A DNA stretch of 64,000 nt from Streptomyces lomondensis (lineage in GTDB: Bacteria; Actinomycetota; Actinomycetes; Streptomycetales; Streptomycetaceae), in contig NZ_BMWC01000001.1 in NCBI RefSeq assembly GCF_014651035.1, positions 1,457,581 through 1,521,580 on the forward strand, read 5' to 3'. Below, piece after piece: positions 19,979 through 28,217 of the stretch. A program made the translations under genes and the position numbers. The first letter of the stretch is position 1. The number at the start of each line of letters is the position of its first letter. The notes beneath the pieces were generated by a model. It did no database searches, had not been told where the DNA came from, and saw only the letters and a list, made by a program, of their open reading frames with translations.

Positions 19979-22384
19979 TCAGGCGACCGCGCTCAGCGTG
20001 TCCGCCAGCCGCCGCCGCGCCGACCGGGCTGCGGGCACGGCGGCCAGCGCCGCCGCGCAGAGCACCGCCGCCGCCCCGAGCAGCAGCATGAGCGGGGCGG
20101 ACGGGCCCTGGGCGATCCCGGCGCCGATGCCGCTCGATCTGCCCTGGGCGTCGATCAGCCAGTGGGCGAGGGACAGCCCCAGGGCGCTGGCGGCGAGGAC
20201 GGCGGCGAGGGCCGTGAGGCCGGTGGCCGTGACGGTGATCGCCGTGATCTGCCGGGGGGACAGGCCGATGGCCTTCAGCGCGAGCAGGTCCCGTTCGCTC
20301 TCGCGGACGGTGCCGCCGATCGCGGTCAGCAGCTCGATGAGCCCGATCAGCGCCAGGACGGCGATCAGTCCGGCGACGACCGCGCGCAGCGGGGAGAGCC
20401 CGTCGGCGGGGTTGGTCACGGTGTGCACGTCCAGATGCCCGCGCCCGGCCGTGGCGAGCCGGTCGGCGACCTCGCGGGGGTCGGCACCGGGGTCCAGGCG
20501 CAGCTCGTAGAGGGTCGGGTGGAGGCCGGGGTCGTTCGCGCGGAGAGTGTCGAGGGACGTGGAGATGACCCGGCCGGCGTTCTCCGGCTCGATGCTGCGG
20601 CCCACGATGTGCAGGATCTGCGGCTGGTCGCCGACGGTCATCCGCACCCAGTCGCCGACGCGCACGTCCAACAGGTCGAGCAGCCCCTGTCCGGCCACGG
20701 CCTCGTCGGCGCCGCGGGCGGGGCGGCCCTCGGCGAGGGTGTACGGGTAGGGGTCCTGGTGGGTGCCGAGGCCGCGCAGGGCGATGGTCGCCGTCTGGCC
20801 CGGGACCAGGGCGGCCGTCTCGACGCCCGGGTAGGCGGCGGCGACCTGCGGGTCGTCTTCCAGGAGCGTGCGGGTCTGCTGCTCGCTCAGGCCGGCGTCG
20901 GCGCGGACGCTGAGCGTGGTGGGCAGACCGATCTGCTCGGGCCTGCTGTGGAAGCGGTCGATGGTGGTCCAGGCGCTCATCGCCACGACGATCAGCAGCA
21001 GCGGCAGCGTGAGGCGGGCGACCGTGGCCAGGGACCGGGGGCGGCGGGTGAACGCCTTGTGCCAGCCCAGCACCAGCGCGGGCGGGATCCGCGCCCCGAG
21101 GGCGCGGCGTGCCAGGTCGGAGAGCTGCCCGGTCCGGGGAGCCGCGGGCCGCAGCCCGAGGACGCGGCGCAGGCCGCCGGTCAGCCGCCCACCGGGCGTA
21201 GCCGCCGCGGGCCGCGGTCCAAGGGCCCGGCCCGTCGACCCGGACAACCGCCCGCCGAGCGCCGCCGCGGGCCTCTGCACCGGTACCGGCGGCACACGGC
21301 CCGCCCGCCAGGCGGCCAGCCCGGTGGTCGCGCCGATGAACAGCACCGCGCCCACCGGCACCACGAACAGTGCGAGCGTGTGCCCGGGCAGCCCCTGCCA
21401 CACGCCGACCGCGTCCCCGAGCCGCCCCGGGATCCGGCTGCCGAGGGCCTCGGCGAGCCCGGCGGCGGCCACGGCGCCCAGCAGGGCGTAGGCGAGGTGC
21501 TGGAGCAGGAAGACGCGCACCACCTGGCCGGGGGTGAAGCCGATCGCCTTCAGTACGGAGAGGTCGCGCAGGTGACCGCGGATGCGGGTGCCGATCGCGC
21601 CGTGCACGGCGAGCCCGGCGGCGACCAGCGCGCCCAGCCCGAACAGGCCCAGCACCTGGCCGAGCAGCCGGTTGTCGCCCTGCGCCTCGGCCCGGGCCTG
21701 CTGCCAGGTGGACACCTCGCCGATCGCCCCGGCGCCCAGCACGGTCACGGCCCGCTGGACGACGTAGGACGTGTCGCCCGGGTCCGTCAGCCGCAGCCCG
21801 ATCACCTGGCCGCCGGGGTCCGGCACCGCCGACGGCAGTGCCCACACCAGGCCCGGCTGCTCACCGGGCCGGTAGCGGGGCTCGGCGCTGTCGGCGAGGC
21901 CGACGACGGTCAGCCGGCGGGCGGTGCCGGGCACGGTGAGGGTGTCGCCGGGCTCGGCCAGCAGGGCGCGGGCGAGGCGGCTCTCCAGGACCACGCCGTT
22001 CGGGGTCGCGGGGTCCAGCCAGTGGCCGGAGACGATCGGCGGGCGGCCGACGGAGGGCCGTTCCGGGGTGCCGCGCAGCTCGACGGAGGCGCGGCTGCCG
22101 CGCGAGGCGACGGTGGCGGAGGCGGTGGGGTAGGGGCCGGCGACGGAGTCGACGCCGTCCAGCGCGGTCAGCTTCCCGGTGTCGGCGGCGGTGTCGGTGT
22201 GCAGCCACACATGGGCGCCGTGTGACTGCGTGAACACCCGCTGCCAGGGGTTGGTCGCGTACCCGAACAGGGCCGTGGCCAGCAGCAGGGAGGCGACGAT
22301 GCCCGCCGTGGCGAGGACGAGGAACAGCGCCTCGCCGCGGTGCGTGCGCAGATCGGAGTGCGCCCAGCGCAGGGTGGCTCGCAT
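19979..22384 (-). CDS. FtsX/MacB-type ABC transporter permease
   Basis: An 801-aa permease with two FtsX-like modules. An N-terminal membrane helix at about 18-42 ('EALFLVLATAGIVASLLLAT') is followed by a large extracytoplasmic domain, then three helices around 245-390. A second extracytoplasmic domain precedes the last helices at about 680-790 ('VVAGLIAVLALIGLIELLTA'). This is the architecture of MacB/LolCDE-like exporters that move lipids, peptides or antibiotics. It lies 39 bp after its cognate ATPase, and a PadR gene heads the operon. In Streptomyces such PadR-ABC-FtsX units usually respond to envelope stress or antibiotics. Substrate unknown. Confidence 0.88.
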   Translation of the reverse strand: MRATLRWAHSDLRTHRGEALFLVLATAGIVASLLLATALFGYATNPWQRVFTQSHGAHVWLHTDTAADTGKLTALDGVDSVAGPYPTASATVASRGSRASVELRGTPERPSVGRPPIVSGHWLDPATPNGVVLESRLARALLAEPGDTLTVPGTARRLTVVGLADSAEPRYRPGEQPGLVWALPSAVPDPGGQVIGLRLTDPGDTSYVVQRAVTVLGAGAIGEVSTWQQARAEAQGDNRLLGQVLGLFGLGALVAAGLAVHGAIGTRIRGHLRDLSVLKAIGFTPGQVVRVFLLQHLAYALLGAVAAAGLAEALGSRIPGRLGDAVGVWQGLPGHTLALFVVPVGAVLFIGATTGLAAWRAGRVPPVPVQRPAAALGGRLSGSTGRALGPRPAAATPGGRLTGGLRRVLGLRPAAPRTGQLSDLARRALGARIPPALVLGWHKAFTRRPRSLATVARLTLPLLLIVVAMSAWTTIDRFHSRPEQIGLPTTLSVRADAGLSEQQTRTLLEDDPQVAAAYPGVETAALVPGQTATIALRGLGTHQDPYPYTLAEGRPARGADEAVAGQGLLDLLDVRVGDWVRMTVGDQPQILHIVGRSIEPENAGRVISTSLDTLRANDPGLHPTLYELRLDPGADPREVADRLATAGRGHLDVHTVTNPADGLSPLRAVVAGLIAVLALIGLIELLTAIGGTVRESERDLLALKAIGLSPRQITAITVTATGLTALAAVLAASALGLSLAHWLIDAQGRSSGIGAGIAQGPSAPLMLLLGAAAVLCAAALAAVPAARSARRRLADTLSAVA

Positions 22385-22423
22385 ACGGGTCAGCCCTTCC
22401 GGGGAGCGTCGTACACCCGCATG

Positions 22424-23179
22424 TCAGTCCTTCAGCTCCAGAACGCCGGAGATCCCGGCCCGGCGTGGCGGGGTGCCGCCGTCGAGGGTCGCGTCGTCGG
22501 CGATGCGGCCGTCGAAGAAGCTGATCACCCGGTCCGCGGCGCTCGCCAGCCGGGCGTCATGGGTGACGAGCAGGATCGTCTGGCCGCGCTGGTGGAAGCG
22601 GGACAGCAGCCGCATCACCTCGCGGGTGCCCTTGCTGTCGAGGCTGCCCGCGGGCTCGTCGGCCAGCAGCAGCGGAGGGTGGTTGACCAGGGCCCGGGCC
22701 AGGGCGACGCGCTGCTGCTCGCCGCCGGACAGTTCGCCCGGCATGCTGCGCTCCTTGCCCGTCAGGCCCAGCTCGGCCAGCAGCCGCTCCCGCTCGGCCC
22801 GCGCCTGCTTCGGCGGGGTCCCGGCGAGCAGCGCCGGCAGCTCCACGTTGTCGGCGACGGACAGGCTGGAGACGAGGTTGAAGAACTGGAAGACGATCCC
22901 GATCCGCTTCCTGCGCTCCACCGCCCAGCGGGCCTCGCTGTAGGTGTCGGTGGACTCGCCGTCGAGCCAGATACTGCCCGCGTCCGGCCGCTGGAGCCCG
23001 CCGAGCAGATGCAGCAGCGTCGACTTGCCGGCGCCGGACGGGCCGGTGATCGCCACGAACTCGCCGTGCCGTACGCACAGGTCGACCCCGCGTACGGCAT
23101 GGGCGGGCGCGCCCTCGCCGTGGTGCGTCTTCACCAGCCCCTCGGCGCGCAGCACAGGAGCGGGACGGTCGTCGCTCAC
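22424..23179 (-). CDS. MacB/LolD-type ABC transporter ATPase
   Basis: A 251-aa ABC ATPase. Walker A is GPSGAGKSTLLHLLGG, the Q-loop is 'IGIVFQFFNLVSSLSV', the signature LSGGEQQRVALARAL, Walker B LLLADEPAGSLDS, and the H-loop LVTHD. GTG at 23179 is chosen because it forms a GTGA overlap with the PadR stop; an ATG nine codons upstream at 23206 is possible but sits inside padR. It powers the FtsX-like permease downstream. Confidence 0.92.
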   Translation of the reverse strand: MSDDRPAPVLRAEGLVKTHHGEGAPAHAVRGVDLCVRHGEFVAITGPSGAGKSTLLHLLGGLQRPDAGSIWLDGESTDTYSEARWAVERRKRIGIVFQFFNLVSSLSVADNVELPALLAGTPPKQARAERERLLAELGLTGKERSMPGELSGGEQQRVALARALVNHPPLLLADEPAGSLDSKGTREVMRLLSRFHQRGQTILLVTHDARLASAADRVISFFDGRIADDATLDGGTPPRRAGISGVLELKD

Positions 23180-23691
23180 TCCAGCTCCTCCAGCTCTTCC
23201 TGGCACCGCTCCAGCCAGTCGAGGTCGGCCTGCAGGTGCAGCATCGCGCCCTCGATCAGCAGATGGGCGATGCGGTTGTCGCGATCTTCGGCGGCGGCCA
23301 GCCTCGACAGCTGCCGCATGGTGTTCAGGTACTGACGCCGCTGCTGGTTGATCAGGGAGATCTGGTCGGCGAGCCCGGTCTGCGGAGCGAGCGCCAGCTT
23401 CATGAAGAACTCGTCCCGCACCCGCGGCTCGTCCTCGGGCTCCTCGAACCAGGCGCGCAGCGCCTCCCGCCCGGCCTCGGTGAGGTGGTAGACCTTCTTG
23501 TTGGGCCGGCTGGACTGCGCCACGTCCTCGCCCTCGATCAGTCCCGTCTTCTCGAGGCGGCCGAGGGTCACATAGATCTGGCCGACGTTCGGCTGAGGGT
23601 ACGCGGAGCCCAGCAGTTGCTCAAGGTCCTGCTTGAGCTCGTAGCCGTGGGCGGGGCCGCGGGCGAGGAGAGCCAGGAGGGGCAGGCGCAC
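23176..23691 (-). CDS. PadR-family transcriptional regulator
   Basis: A 171-aa PadR regulator. The winged-helix N-domain has 'LALLARGPAHGYELKQDLEQ' and 'GQIYVTLGRLEKTGLIEGED' with the wing 'KKVYHLTEAGREALRAWFEE'. The C-terminal half is a dimerising helical domain rich in charged residues ending EELEELE. GTG at 23691 with AGGAGG 9 nt upstream. It heads a padR-ATPase-permease operon and presumably represses it. A candidate operator lies in the gap to the divergent binding-protein gene. Confidence 0.92.
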   Translation of the reverse strand: MRLPLLALLARGPAHGYELKQDLEQLLGSAYPQPNVGQIYVTLGRLEKTGLIEGEDVAQSSRPNKKVYHLTEAGREALRAWFEEPEDEPRVRDEFFMKLALAPQTGLADQISLINQQRRQYLNTMRQLSRLAAAEDRDNRIAHLLIEGAMLHLQADLDWLERCQEELEELE

Positions 23692-23741
23692 GCGTGCAGT
23701 CCTCCTGTCTGGTCAATGTGCTCCAGGCCCTAGTATCGCCC

Positions 23742-23756
23742 ATACCTAACAGGTAT
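23742..23756 (+). promoter_or_regulatory. Motif copy 1 of 3: ATACCTAACAGGTAT
   Basis: A 15-bp imperfect dyad (6-bp arms ATACCT/AGGTAT around AAC) in the intergenic region shared by padR and the first binding-protein gene. It overlaps a possible -10 (TATACA, 23754-23759). The same 15-mer core recurs at 25085-25099 and 25203-25217. Candidate operator; the binding protein is unknown, with PadR or a sugar regulator the options. Confidence 0.6.
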
Positions 23757-23812
23757 ACATGGCCTCTGATTCCGGGCAAGGGTGCCCGTCGCCGGTGTAC
23801 AGGGAGGAACCT

Positions 23813-25084
23813 ATGCGGTGGATCCATGCCGCAGGTAGGGGCCTTCTCGTGCTCGTCGTGGTCCTGACCGGTTACGTCGCCGCCGGGGCGCAGGCGGGGG
23901 AGCCCGTCGGCGGCGGCCGCGGACCGCTCACCCTCGCCACCGCCGGAGACCTTACCGGCTACCTCGGTCCGCTGCTGGAGGGCTGGAACCGCACCCACCC
24001 CGGCGAAAAAGTGACCCTCGTCGAGTTGCCGGACTCCGCCGACGAGACCCGGGCCCAGATGGCCACCGACCTGCGCGACGGCGACCGCAGCCGGTTCGAC
24101 GTGCTCAACATCGACGTCAACTGGACCTCGGAGTTCGCCGCGGCGGGCTGGATCCGGCCGCTGCCCCGCGACCGCTTCCCGCTGAAGACCTTCCTCCCGC
24201 CGGTCGTGGACACGGCGACCTACGACGGACAGCTCTACGCCGTCCCGTACGTCACCAACGCCGGCCTGCTCCTCTACCGCAAGGACGTCCTCGCGAAGGA
24301 GGGCGTGCAGCCGCCGCGCACCTGGGCGGAGCTGGAGCGGTACGCGAAGACCATCGCCCCGAAGTACGGCCTCGACGGCTACGCCGGGCAGTTCCTGCCG
24401 TACGAGGGCCTCACCGTCAACGCGGCCGAGGCCGTCTACTCGGCGGGCGGCTCGATCCTCGGCGACGAGGGCGAGCGCGTCACCGTCGACTCGGCGGCGG
24501 CCCGTGAGGGCATCGGCTTCCTGGCGCGCGGCGTGCGCGAGGGCTGGATCCCGAAGGAAGCGCTGACCTACAAGGAGGAGGAGTCCAAGCAGGCCTTCCA
24601 GGACGGCCGGCTGCTCTTCCTGCGGAACTGGCCGTACGCCTACGTCGGCGCCTCCGCGCCCGGCTCGAAGGTCGCCGGCAAGGTCGGCGCCGTACCCCTG
24701 CCCGGACCCGACGGGCCGGGGACGAGCGTCCTCGGCGGCTCCAACCTGGCCGTCAGCGCGCACGCCCGGCACCCCGACTCCGCCGCCCGCCTGATCGCGT
24801 ACCTCACCAGCGAGCGCGTCCAGCGGCAGGTCCTCACGCGGGGCGCTCTGCCACCCGTACGGGCCGATCTCTACGCGGACCCCGCGCTCATCCGCCGCTT
24901 CCCGTATCTGCCGACCCTGCGCGAGAGCGTGCTCGCGGCCGAGCCGCGCCCCAAGAGCCCGCACTACGACCAGGTCAGCCTGGTGGTGCAGGCAGCCGTA
25001 CAGGACGCGATGACCGGGCGCCAGACGCCCGAGGCGGCGGTGCGCCGGCTGGCCCGCGAACTGGCGGCCATCTCCAGCCGCTAG
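23813..25084 (+). CDS. Sugar ABC transporter substrate-binding protein (Sec-secreted, no lipobox)
   Basis: A 423-aa extracellular solute-binding protein of the family-1 (MalE-like) type. The N-terminus MRWIHAAGRGLLVLVVVLTG is a Sec signal peptide ending near AQA. There is no lipobox Cys, which is unusual for a Gram-positive binding protein. The mature part has 'LTLATAGDLTGYLGPLLEGW', 'TYDGQLYAVPYVTNAGLLLY' and 'GTSVLGGSNLAVSAHARHPD', typical of family 1. ATG at 23813 with GGGAGG just upstream beats an ATG at 23759 that has no ribosome site. It precedes the glucosidase and may serve the permeases downstream. It could be membrane-retained through an uncleaved signal. Confidence 0.85.
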   Translation: MRWIHAAGRGLLVLVVVLTGYVAAGAQAGEPVGGGRGPLTLATAGDLTGYLGPLLEGWNRTHPGEKVTLVELPDSADETRAQMATDLRDGDRSRFDVLNIDVNWTSEFAAAGWIRPLPRDRFPLKTFLPPVVDTATYDGQLYAVPYVTNAGLLLYRKDVLAKEGVQPPRTWAELERYAKTIAPKYGLDGYAGQFLPYEGLTVNAAEAVYSAGGSILGDEGERVTVDSAAAREGIGFLARGVREGWIPKEALTYKEEESKQAFQDGRLLFLRNWPYAYVGASAPGSKVAGKVGAVPLPGPDGPGTSVLGGSNLAVSAHARHPDSAARLIAYLTSERVQRQVLTRGALPPVRADLYADPALIRRFPYLPTLRESVLAAEPRPKSPHYDQVSLVVQAAVQDAMTGRQTPEAAVRRLARELAAISSR

Positions 25085-25099
25085 TTACGTGTTAGGTAA
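25085..25099 (-). promoter_or_regulatory. Motif copy 2 of 3: TTACCTAACACGTAA
   Basis: Read on the minus strand this is TTACCTAACACGTAA, starting one base after the binding-protein stop. It lies within a wider dyad GTTAC-N7-GTAAC at 25084-25100. It shares 8 contiguous bases (TACCTAAC) and the flanks with the other two copies. Confidence 0.55.
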
Positions 25100-25182
25100 C
25101 GAGCCCATCTCATCTGCCTTGGCTTTGCCCGGCTAAGTCCCTATTTGCGGCCCCAACTGGTCGGTATCTTCCGTTCTTTTCG

Positions 25183-25213
25183 TTGACACCCCTCTGATAC
25201 AGATACCTAACAT
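25183..25213 (+). promoter_or_regulatory. Promoter of the GH13 glucosidase gene
   Basis: A consensus -35 TTGACA at 25183-25188 and TAACAT at 25208-25213 as -10, spaced 19 bp. The start point would fall at about 25219-25221, on the ATG itself. No ribosome site precedes the ATG, so a leaderless transcript is likely. The spacing is longer than ideal; GATACA-type alternatives are closer to the -35 and fit worse. Confidence 0.5.
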
Positions 25214-25217
25214 GCAT
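25203..25217 (+). promoter_or_regulatory. Motif copy 3 of 3: ATACCTAACATGCAT
   Basis: The third copy of the 15-mer overlaps the predicted -10 and runs up to the glucosidase start. It is fused to a perfect 16-bp palindrome at 25209-25224 (AACATGCA/TGCATGTT) that includes the start codon. A repressor here would block polymerase directly. Confidence 0.6.
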
Positions 25218-25219
25218 GC

Positions 25220-26842
25220 ATGTTGAGTAAGCACCACTGGTGGCGGGACGCGGTCATCTACCAGGTGTACGTCCGCAGCTTCCTGGACAGCACCGGCGAC
25301 GGCATCGGCGATCTCGCCGGGGTCCGGGCCGGGCTGCCGTACCTGAAGAAGCTCGGCGTCGACGGGATCTGGCTGAGCCCCTTCTATCCCTCGCCGCAGC
25401 ACGACCACGGCTACGACGTGGCCGACTACTGCGACGTCGACCCGCTCTTCGGCGACCTCGGCGAGTTCGACCTGCTGGTCGGGACAGCGCGGCGGCTCGG
25501 CATCAAGGTGCTGCTCGACATCGTCCCGAACCACTGCTCCAGCGAGCACCCCTGGTTCCGCGAGGCCCTCGCCGCCGCACCCGGCAGCCCGGCCCGGGCC
25601 CGCTTCCACTTCGCCGACGGCCGCGGCCCGGACGGCTGCGAGCCGCCCAACAACTGGCACTCCATGTTCGGCGGCCCCGCCTGGAGCCGGGTCACCGAGC
25701 CCGACGGGCGGCCCGGCCAGTGGTACCTGCACATGTTCGCGCCCGAGCAACCCGACTGGAACTGGCGCAACCCCGAGATCGCCGCCGAGTTCGACCGGAT
25801 CCTCCGGTTCTGGCTGGACCGAGGCATCGACGGCTTCCGCATCGACGTCGCCGCCGGCCTCTTCAAGCACCCGGAGCTGCCCGACTCCGACGACCCGGAG
25901 GCCGATGCCCGCACCCGCGACTCGGTCAACCCGCTCGCCTGGAACCAGCCCGAGGTCCACGACGTGTGGCGCCGCTGGCGCTCCATGTGCGAGGAGTACA
26001 CCGAGCGCGACGGCCGCGAACGCCTGCTCGTCGGCGAGGTCTCCGTCCCGACCGCCCGCGAACACGCGCAGTACGTCCGCCCCGACGAACTGCACCAGGC
26101 CTTCTTCTTCGACCTGCTCAGCGCCCCCTGGGATCCGGACGCCTTCCAGAAGGTCATCTCCGAGGCCATGCAGGACATCGCCGGCACCGGCTCGACCGTC
26201 ACCTGGGTCCTCAACAACCACGACCAGGTCCGCACCGTCACCCGCTACGGCGAACCCGCCACCGAGGGCAGCGGCCTCGGCGCCGCCCGCGCCCGCGCTG
26301 CCGCCCTGCTGATGCTGGCGCTGCCCGGGGCCGCGTACATCTACCAGGGCGAGGAGCTCGGGCTGCCCGAGGTCGTGGACCTGCCCGACGACGTGCTCAC
26401 CGACCCGATCTTCCGCCGCACCGGCAGCCGGGCCCGCATCCGCGACGGCTGCCGGGTGCCGCTGCCCTGGTCGGGGCAGGCCTCGCCGTTCGGCTTCACC
26501 TCCGGCGTGGAGGGCGCCAAGCCGTGGCTGCCGCAGCCGGAGTACTTCGCCGAGTACGCCACCGACCGCGCCCTCGCCGACACCCGCTCCTTCTGGCACC
26601 TGTACCGCGACGGCCTCCAACTGCGCGCCGCCCTGCCCCAGCTGGGCGAGGGCACGCTGCGCTGGCTGGACGCCCCGCCCGGCGTCCTCGCCTTCACCCG
26701 CGGCGACGACCTGGTGTGCGCCGTCAACTTCGGCACCGCTCCCACCCCCGCGCCGGTCTCCGGCGCCCCGCTGCTCGCCAGCGGCCCCTGCCCGCCCGGA
26801 GTGCTCTCCGGCTCGACGGCCGCCTGGTGGATCCGTTCCTGA
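25220..26842 (+). CDS. GH13 alpha-glucosidase (oligo-1,6-glucosidase-like)
   Basis: A 540-aa intracellular glycoside hydrolase family 13 enzyme that should cleave maltose, isomaltose or similar alpha-glucosides to glucose. The (beta/alpha)8 motifs are complete: region I DIVPNH, region II GFRIDVAAG with nucleophile D209, region III LLVGEV with acid/base E273, region IV NNHD with D335. N-terminal 'WWRDAVIYQVYVRSFLDSTG' is typical of alpha-glucosidases and trehalose-related GH13. No signal peptide, so it acts on imported sugar, consistent with the ABC importer around it. ATG at 25220 has no ribosome site and is probably leaderless. The binding-protein and permease genes follow 37 bp downstream. 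Confidence 0.93.
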   Translation: MLSKHHWWRDAVIYQVYVRSFLDSTGDGIGDLAGVRAGLPYLKKLGVDGIWLSPFYPSPQHDHGYDVADYCDVDPLFGDLGEFDLLVGTARRLGIKVLLDIVPNHCSSEHPWFREALAAAPGSPARARFHFADGRGPDGCEPPNNWHSMFGGPAWSRVTEPDGRPGQWYLHMFAPEQPDWNWRNPEIAAEFDRILRFWLDRGIDGFRIDVAAGLFKHPELPDSDDPEADARTRDSVNPLAWNQPEVHDVWRRWRSMCEEYTERDGRERLLVGEVSVPTAREHAQYVRPDELHQAFFFDLLSAPWDPDAFQKVISEAMQDIAGTGSTVTWVLNNHDQVRTVTRYGEPATEGSGLGAARARAAALLMLALPGAAYIYQGEELGLPEVVDLPDDVLTDPIFRRTGSRARIRDGCRVPLPWSGQASPFGFTSGVEGAKPWLPQPEYFAEYATDRALADTRSFWHLYRDGLQLRAALPQLGEGTLRWLDAPPGVLAFTRGDDLVCAVNFGTAPTPAPVSGAPLLASGPCPPGVLSGSTAAWWIRS

Positions 26843-26879
26843 ACGCCCCGCAAGTCAACTCCCCGAAGGGACATCAACG

Positions 26880-28211
26880 ATGATGCGACGACGTACCACC
26901 CTGCTCACCGGCTGCACCGGCATCCTTGGCGGACTGGCGCTCGGCGCGACCGCGTGCGGCGGCGGCCCCGTCACGGCCGGCGGCGGCGACAAAGCGCTCA
27001 GCGGCCAGGCGGTCACCGTGGCCGGAGTCTGGTCCGGCACCGAGCAGAAGAACTTCCAGAAGGTCCTGGACGCCTTCACCGAGAAGACCGGCGCCAAGAC
27101 GCAGTTCACGTCCACCGGCGACAACGTCTCCACCGTCGTCGGCAGCAAGATCGAGGGCGGCAACGCCCCCGACGTCGTGATGGTCCCGCAGGTCGGCGTG
27201 CTCAAGCAGTTCGCGCAGAAGGGCTGGCTCAAGCCGCTGTCGAAGAAGACCGAGCAGTCCGTCGACGCGGGGTACGCCCCCGTGTGGAAGGAGTACGGCA
27301 GCGTCGACGGCACCCTCTACGGCCTGTACTTCAAGGCCGCCCACAAGTCGACCGTCTGGTACAGCCCCGACGCCCTCGCGCAGGCCGGGGTGAAGCCGCC
27401 GAAGACGTACGACGAGATGCTGAAGGCCGGGCAGACCGTGTCCGACTCCGGTCTCGCCGCGTTCTCCGTCGCCGGGCAGGACGGCTGGACCCTCACCGAC
27501 TGGTTCGAGAACATCTACCTCTCCCAGGCCGGACCCGAGAAGTACGACGCCCTCGCCGCCCACAAGCTGAAGTGGACGGACGCGAGCGTGGTCGAGGCAC
27601 TGGAGACGCTGGGCAAGCTCTTCAAGGACAAGCAGCTCATCGCCGGCGGCCAGAAGGGCGCCCTGAACACCGACTTCCCCGGCTCGGTGGAGAAGGTGTT
27701 CGGGCCGGAACCCGAGGCCGGCATGGTCTACGAGGGCGACTTCGTCGCCGGTGTCGCCAAGGACCAGTTCGGCAAGAAGGTCGGCGAGGACGCGAACTTC
27801 TTCCCGTTCCCCGCGGTCGGCGGCGGCGAGGCGCCGGTCGTCAGCGGCGGTGACGCGGCCGTCGTCCTCAAGGACGGCAAGAACCAGAAGGCCGCCCAGG
27901 CCCTCCTGGAGTACCTGGCGACCCCGGAGGCCTCGGCAGTCTGGGCCGAAGCCGGCGGCTTCCTCTCCCCGAACAAGAAGCTCGATCTCGCCTCCTACGG
28001 CGACGACGTCACCCGCGCCACCGCCAAGTCCCTCGTCCAGGCCGGGGACTCGGTCCGCTTCGACATGTCCGACCAGGCCCCTGCGGCCTTCGGCGGCACG
28101 AAGGGCGCCGGCGAGTGGAAGCTGCTCCAGGACTTCCTGCGCGACCCGTCCGACCCGAAGGGCACCGCGGCGAAGCTGGAGGCCGCGGCGGCCAAGGCGT
28201 ACCAGGACTGA
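26880..28211 (+). CDS. Sugar ABC transporter substrate-binding lipoprotein
   Basis: A 443-aa family-1 solute-binding lipoprotein. The signal has an Arg-rich start (MMRRRTTLLTG) and a lipobox ending GATAC-GGG, so Cys about 26 is lipidated; Tat export is possible. The mature protein has 'QKNFQKVLDAFTEKTGAKTQ', 'NAPDVVMVPQVGVLKQFAQK' and 'AGGFLSPNKKLDLASYGDD', the pattern of alpha-glucoside (AglE-like) binding proteins. AAGGGA precedes ATG 26880; ATG 26883 is an alternative. It stands 6 bp before the first permease, so it is the importer's own receptor. Confidence 0.92.
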   Translation: MMRRRTTLLTGCTGILGGLALGATACGGGPVTAGGGDKALSGQAVTVAGVWSGTEQKNFQKVLDAFTEKTGAKTQFTSTGDNVSTVVGSKIEGGNAPDVVMVPQVGVLKQFAQKGWLKPLSKKTEQSVDAGYAPVWKEYGSVDGTLYGLYFKAAHKSTVWYSPDALAQAGVKPPKTYDEMLKAGQTVSDSGLAAFSVAGQDGWTLTDWFENIYLSQAGPEKYDALAAHKLKWTDASVVEALETLGKLFKDKQLIAGGQKGALNTDFPGSVEKVFGPEPEAGMVYEGDFVAGVAKDQFGKKVGEDANFFPFPAVGGGEAPVVSGGDAAVVLKDGKNQKAAQALLEYLATPEASAVWAEAGGFLSPNKKLDLASYGDDVTRATAKSLVQAGDSVRFDMSDQAPAAFGGTKGAGEWKLLQDFLRDPSDPKGTAAKLEAAAAKAYQD

Positions 28212-28217
28212 TCCGCC

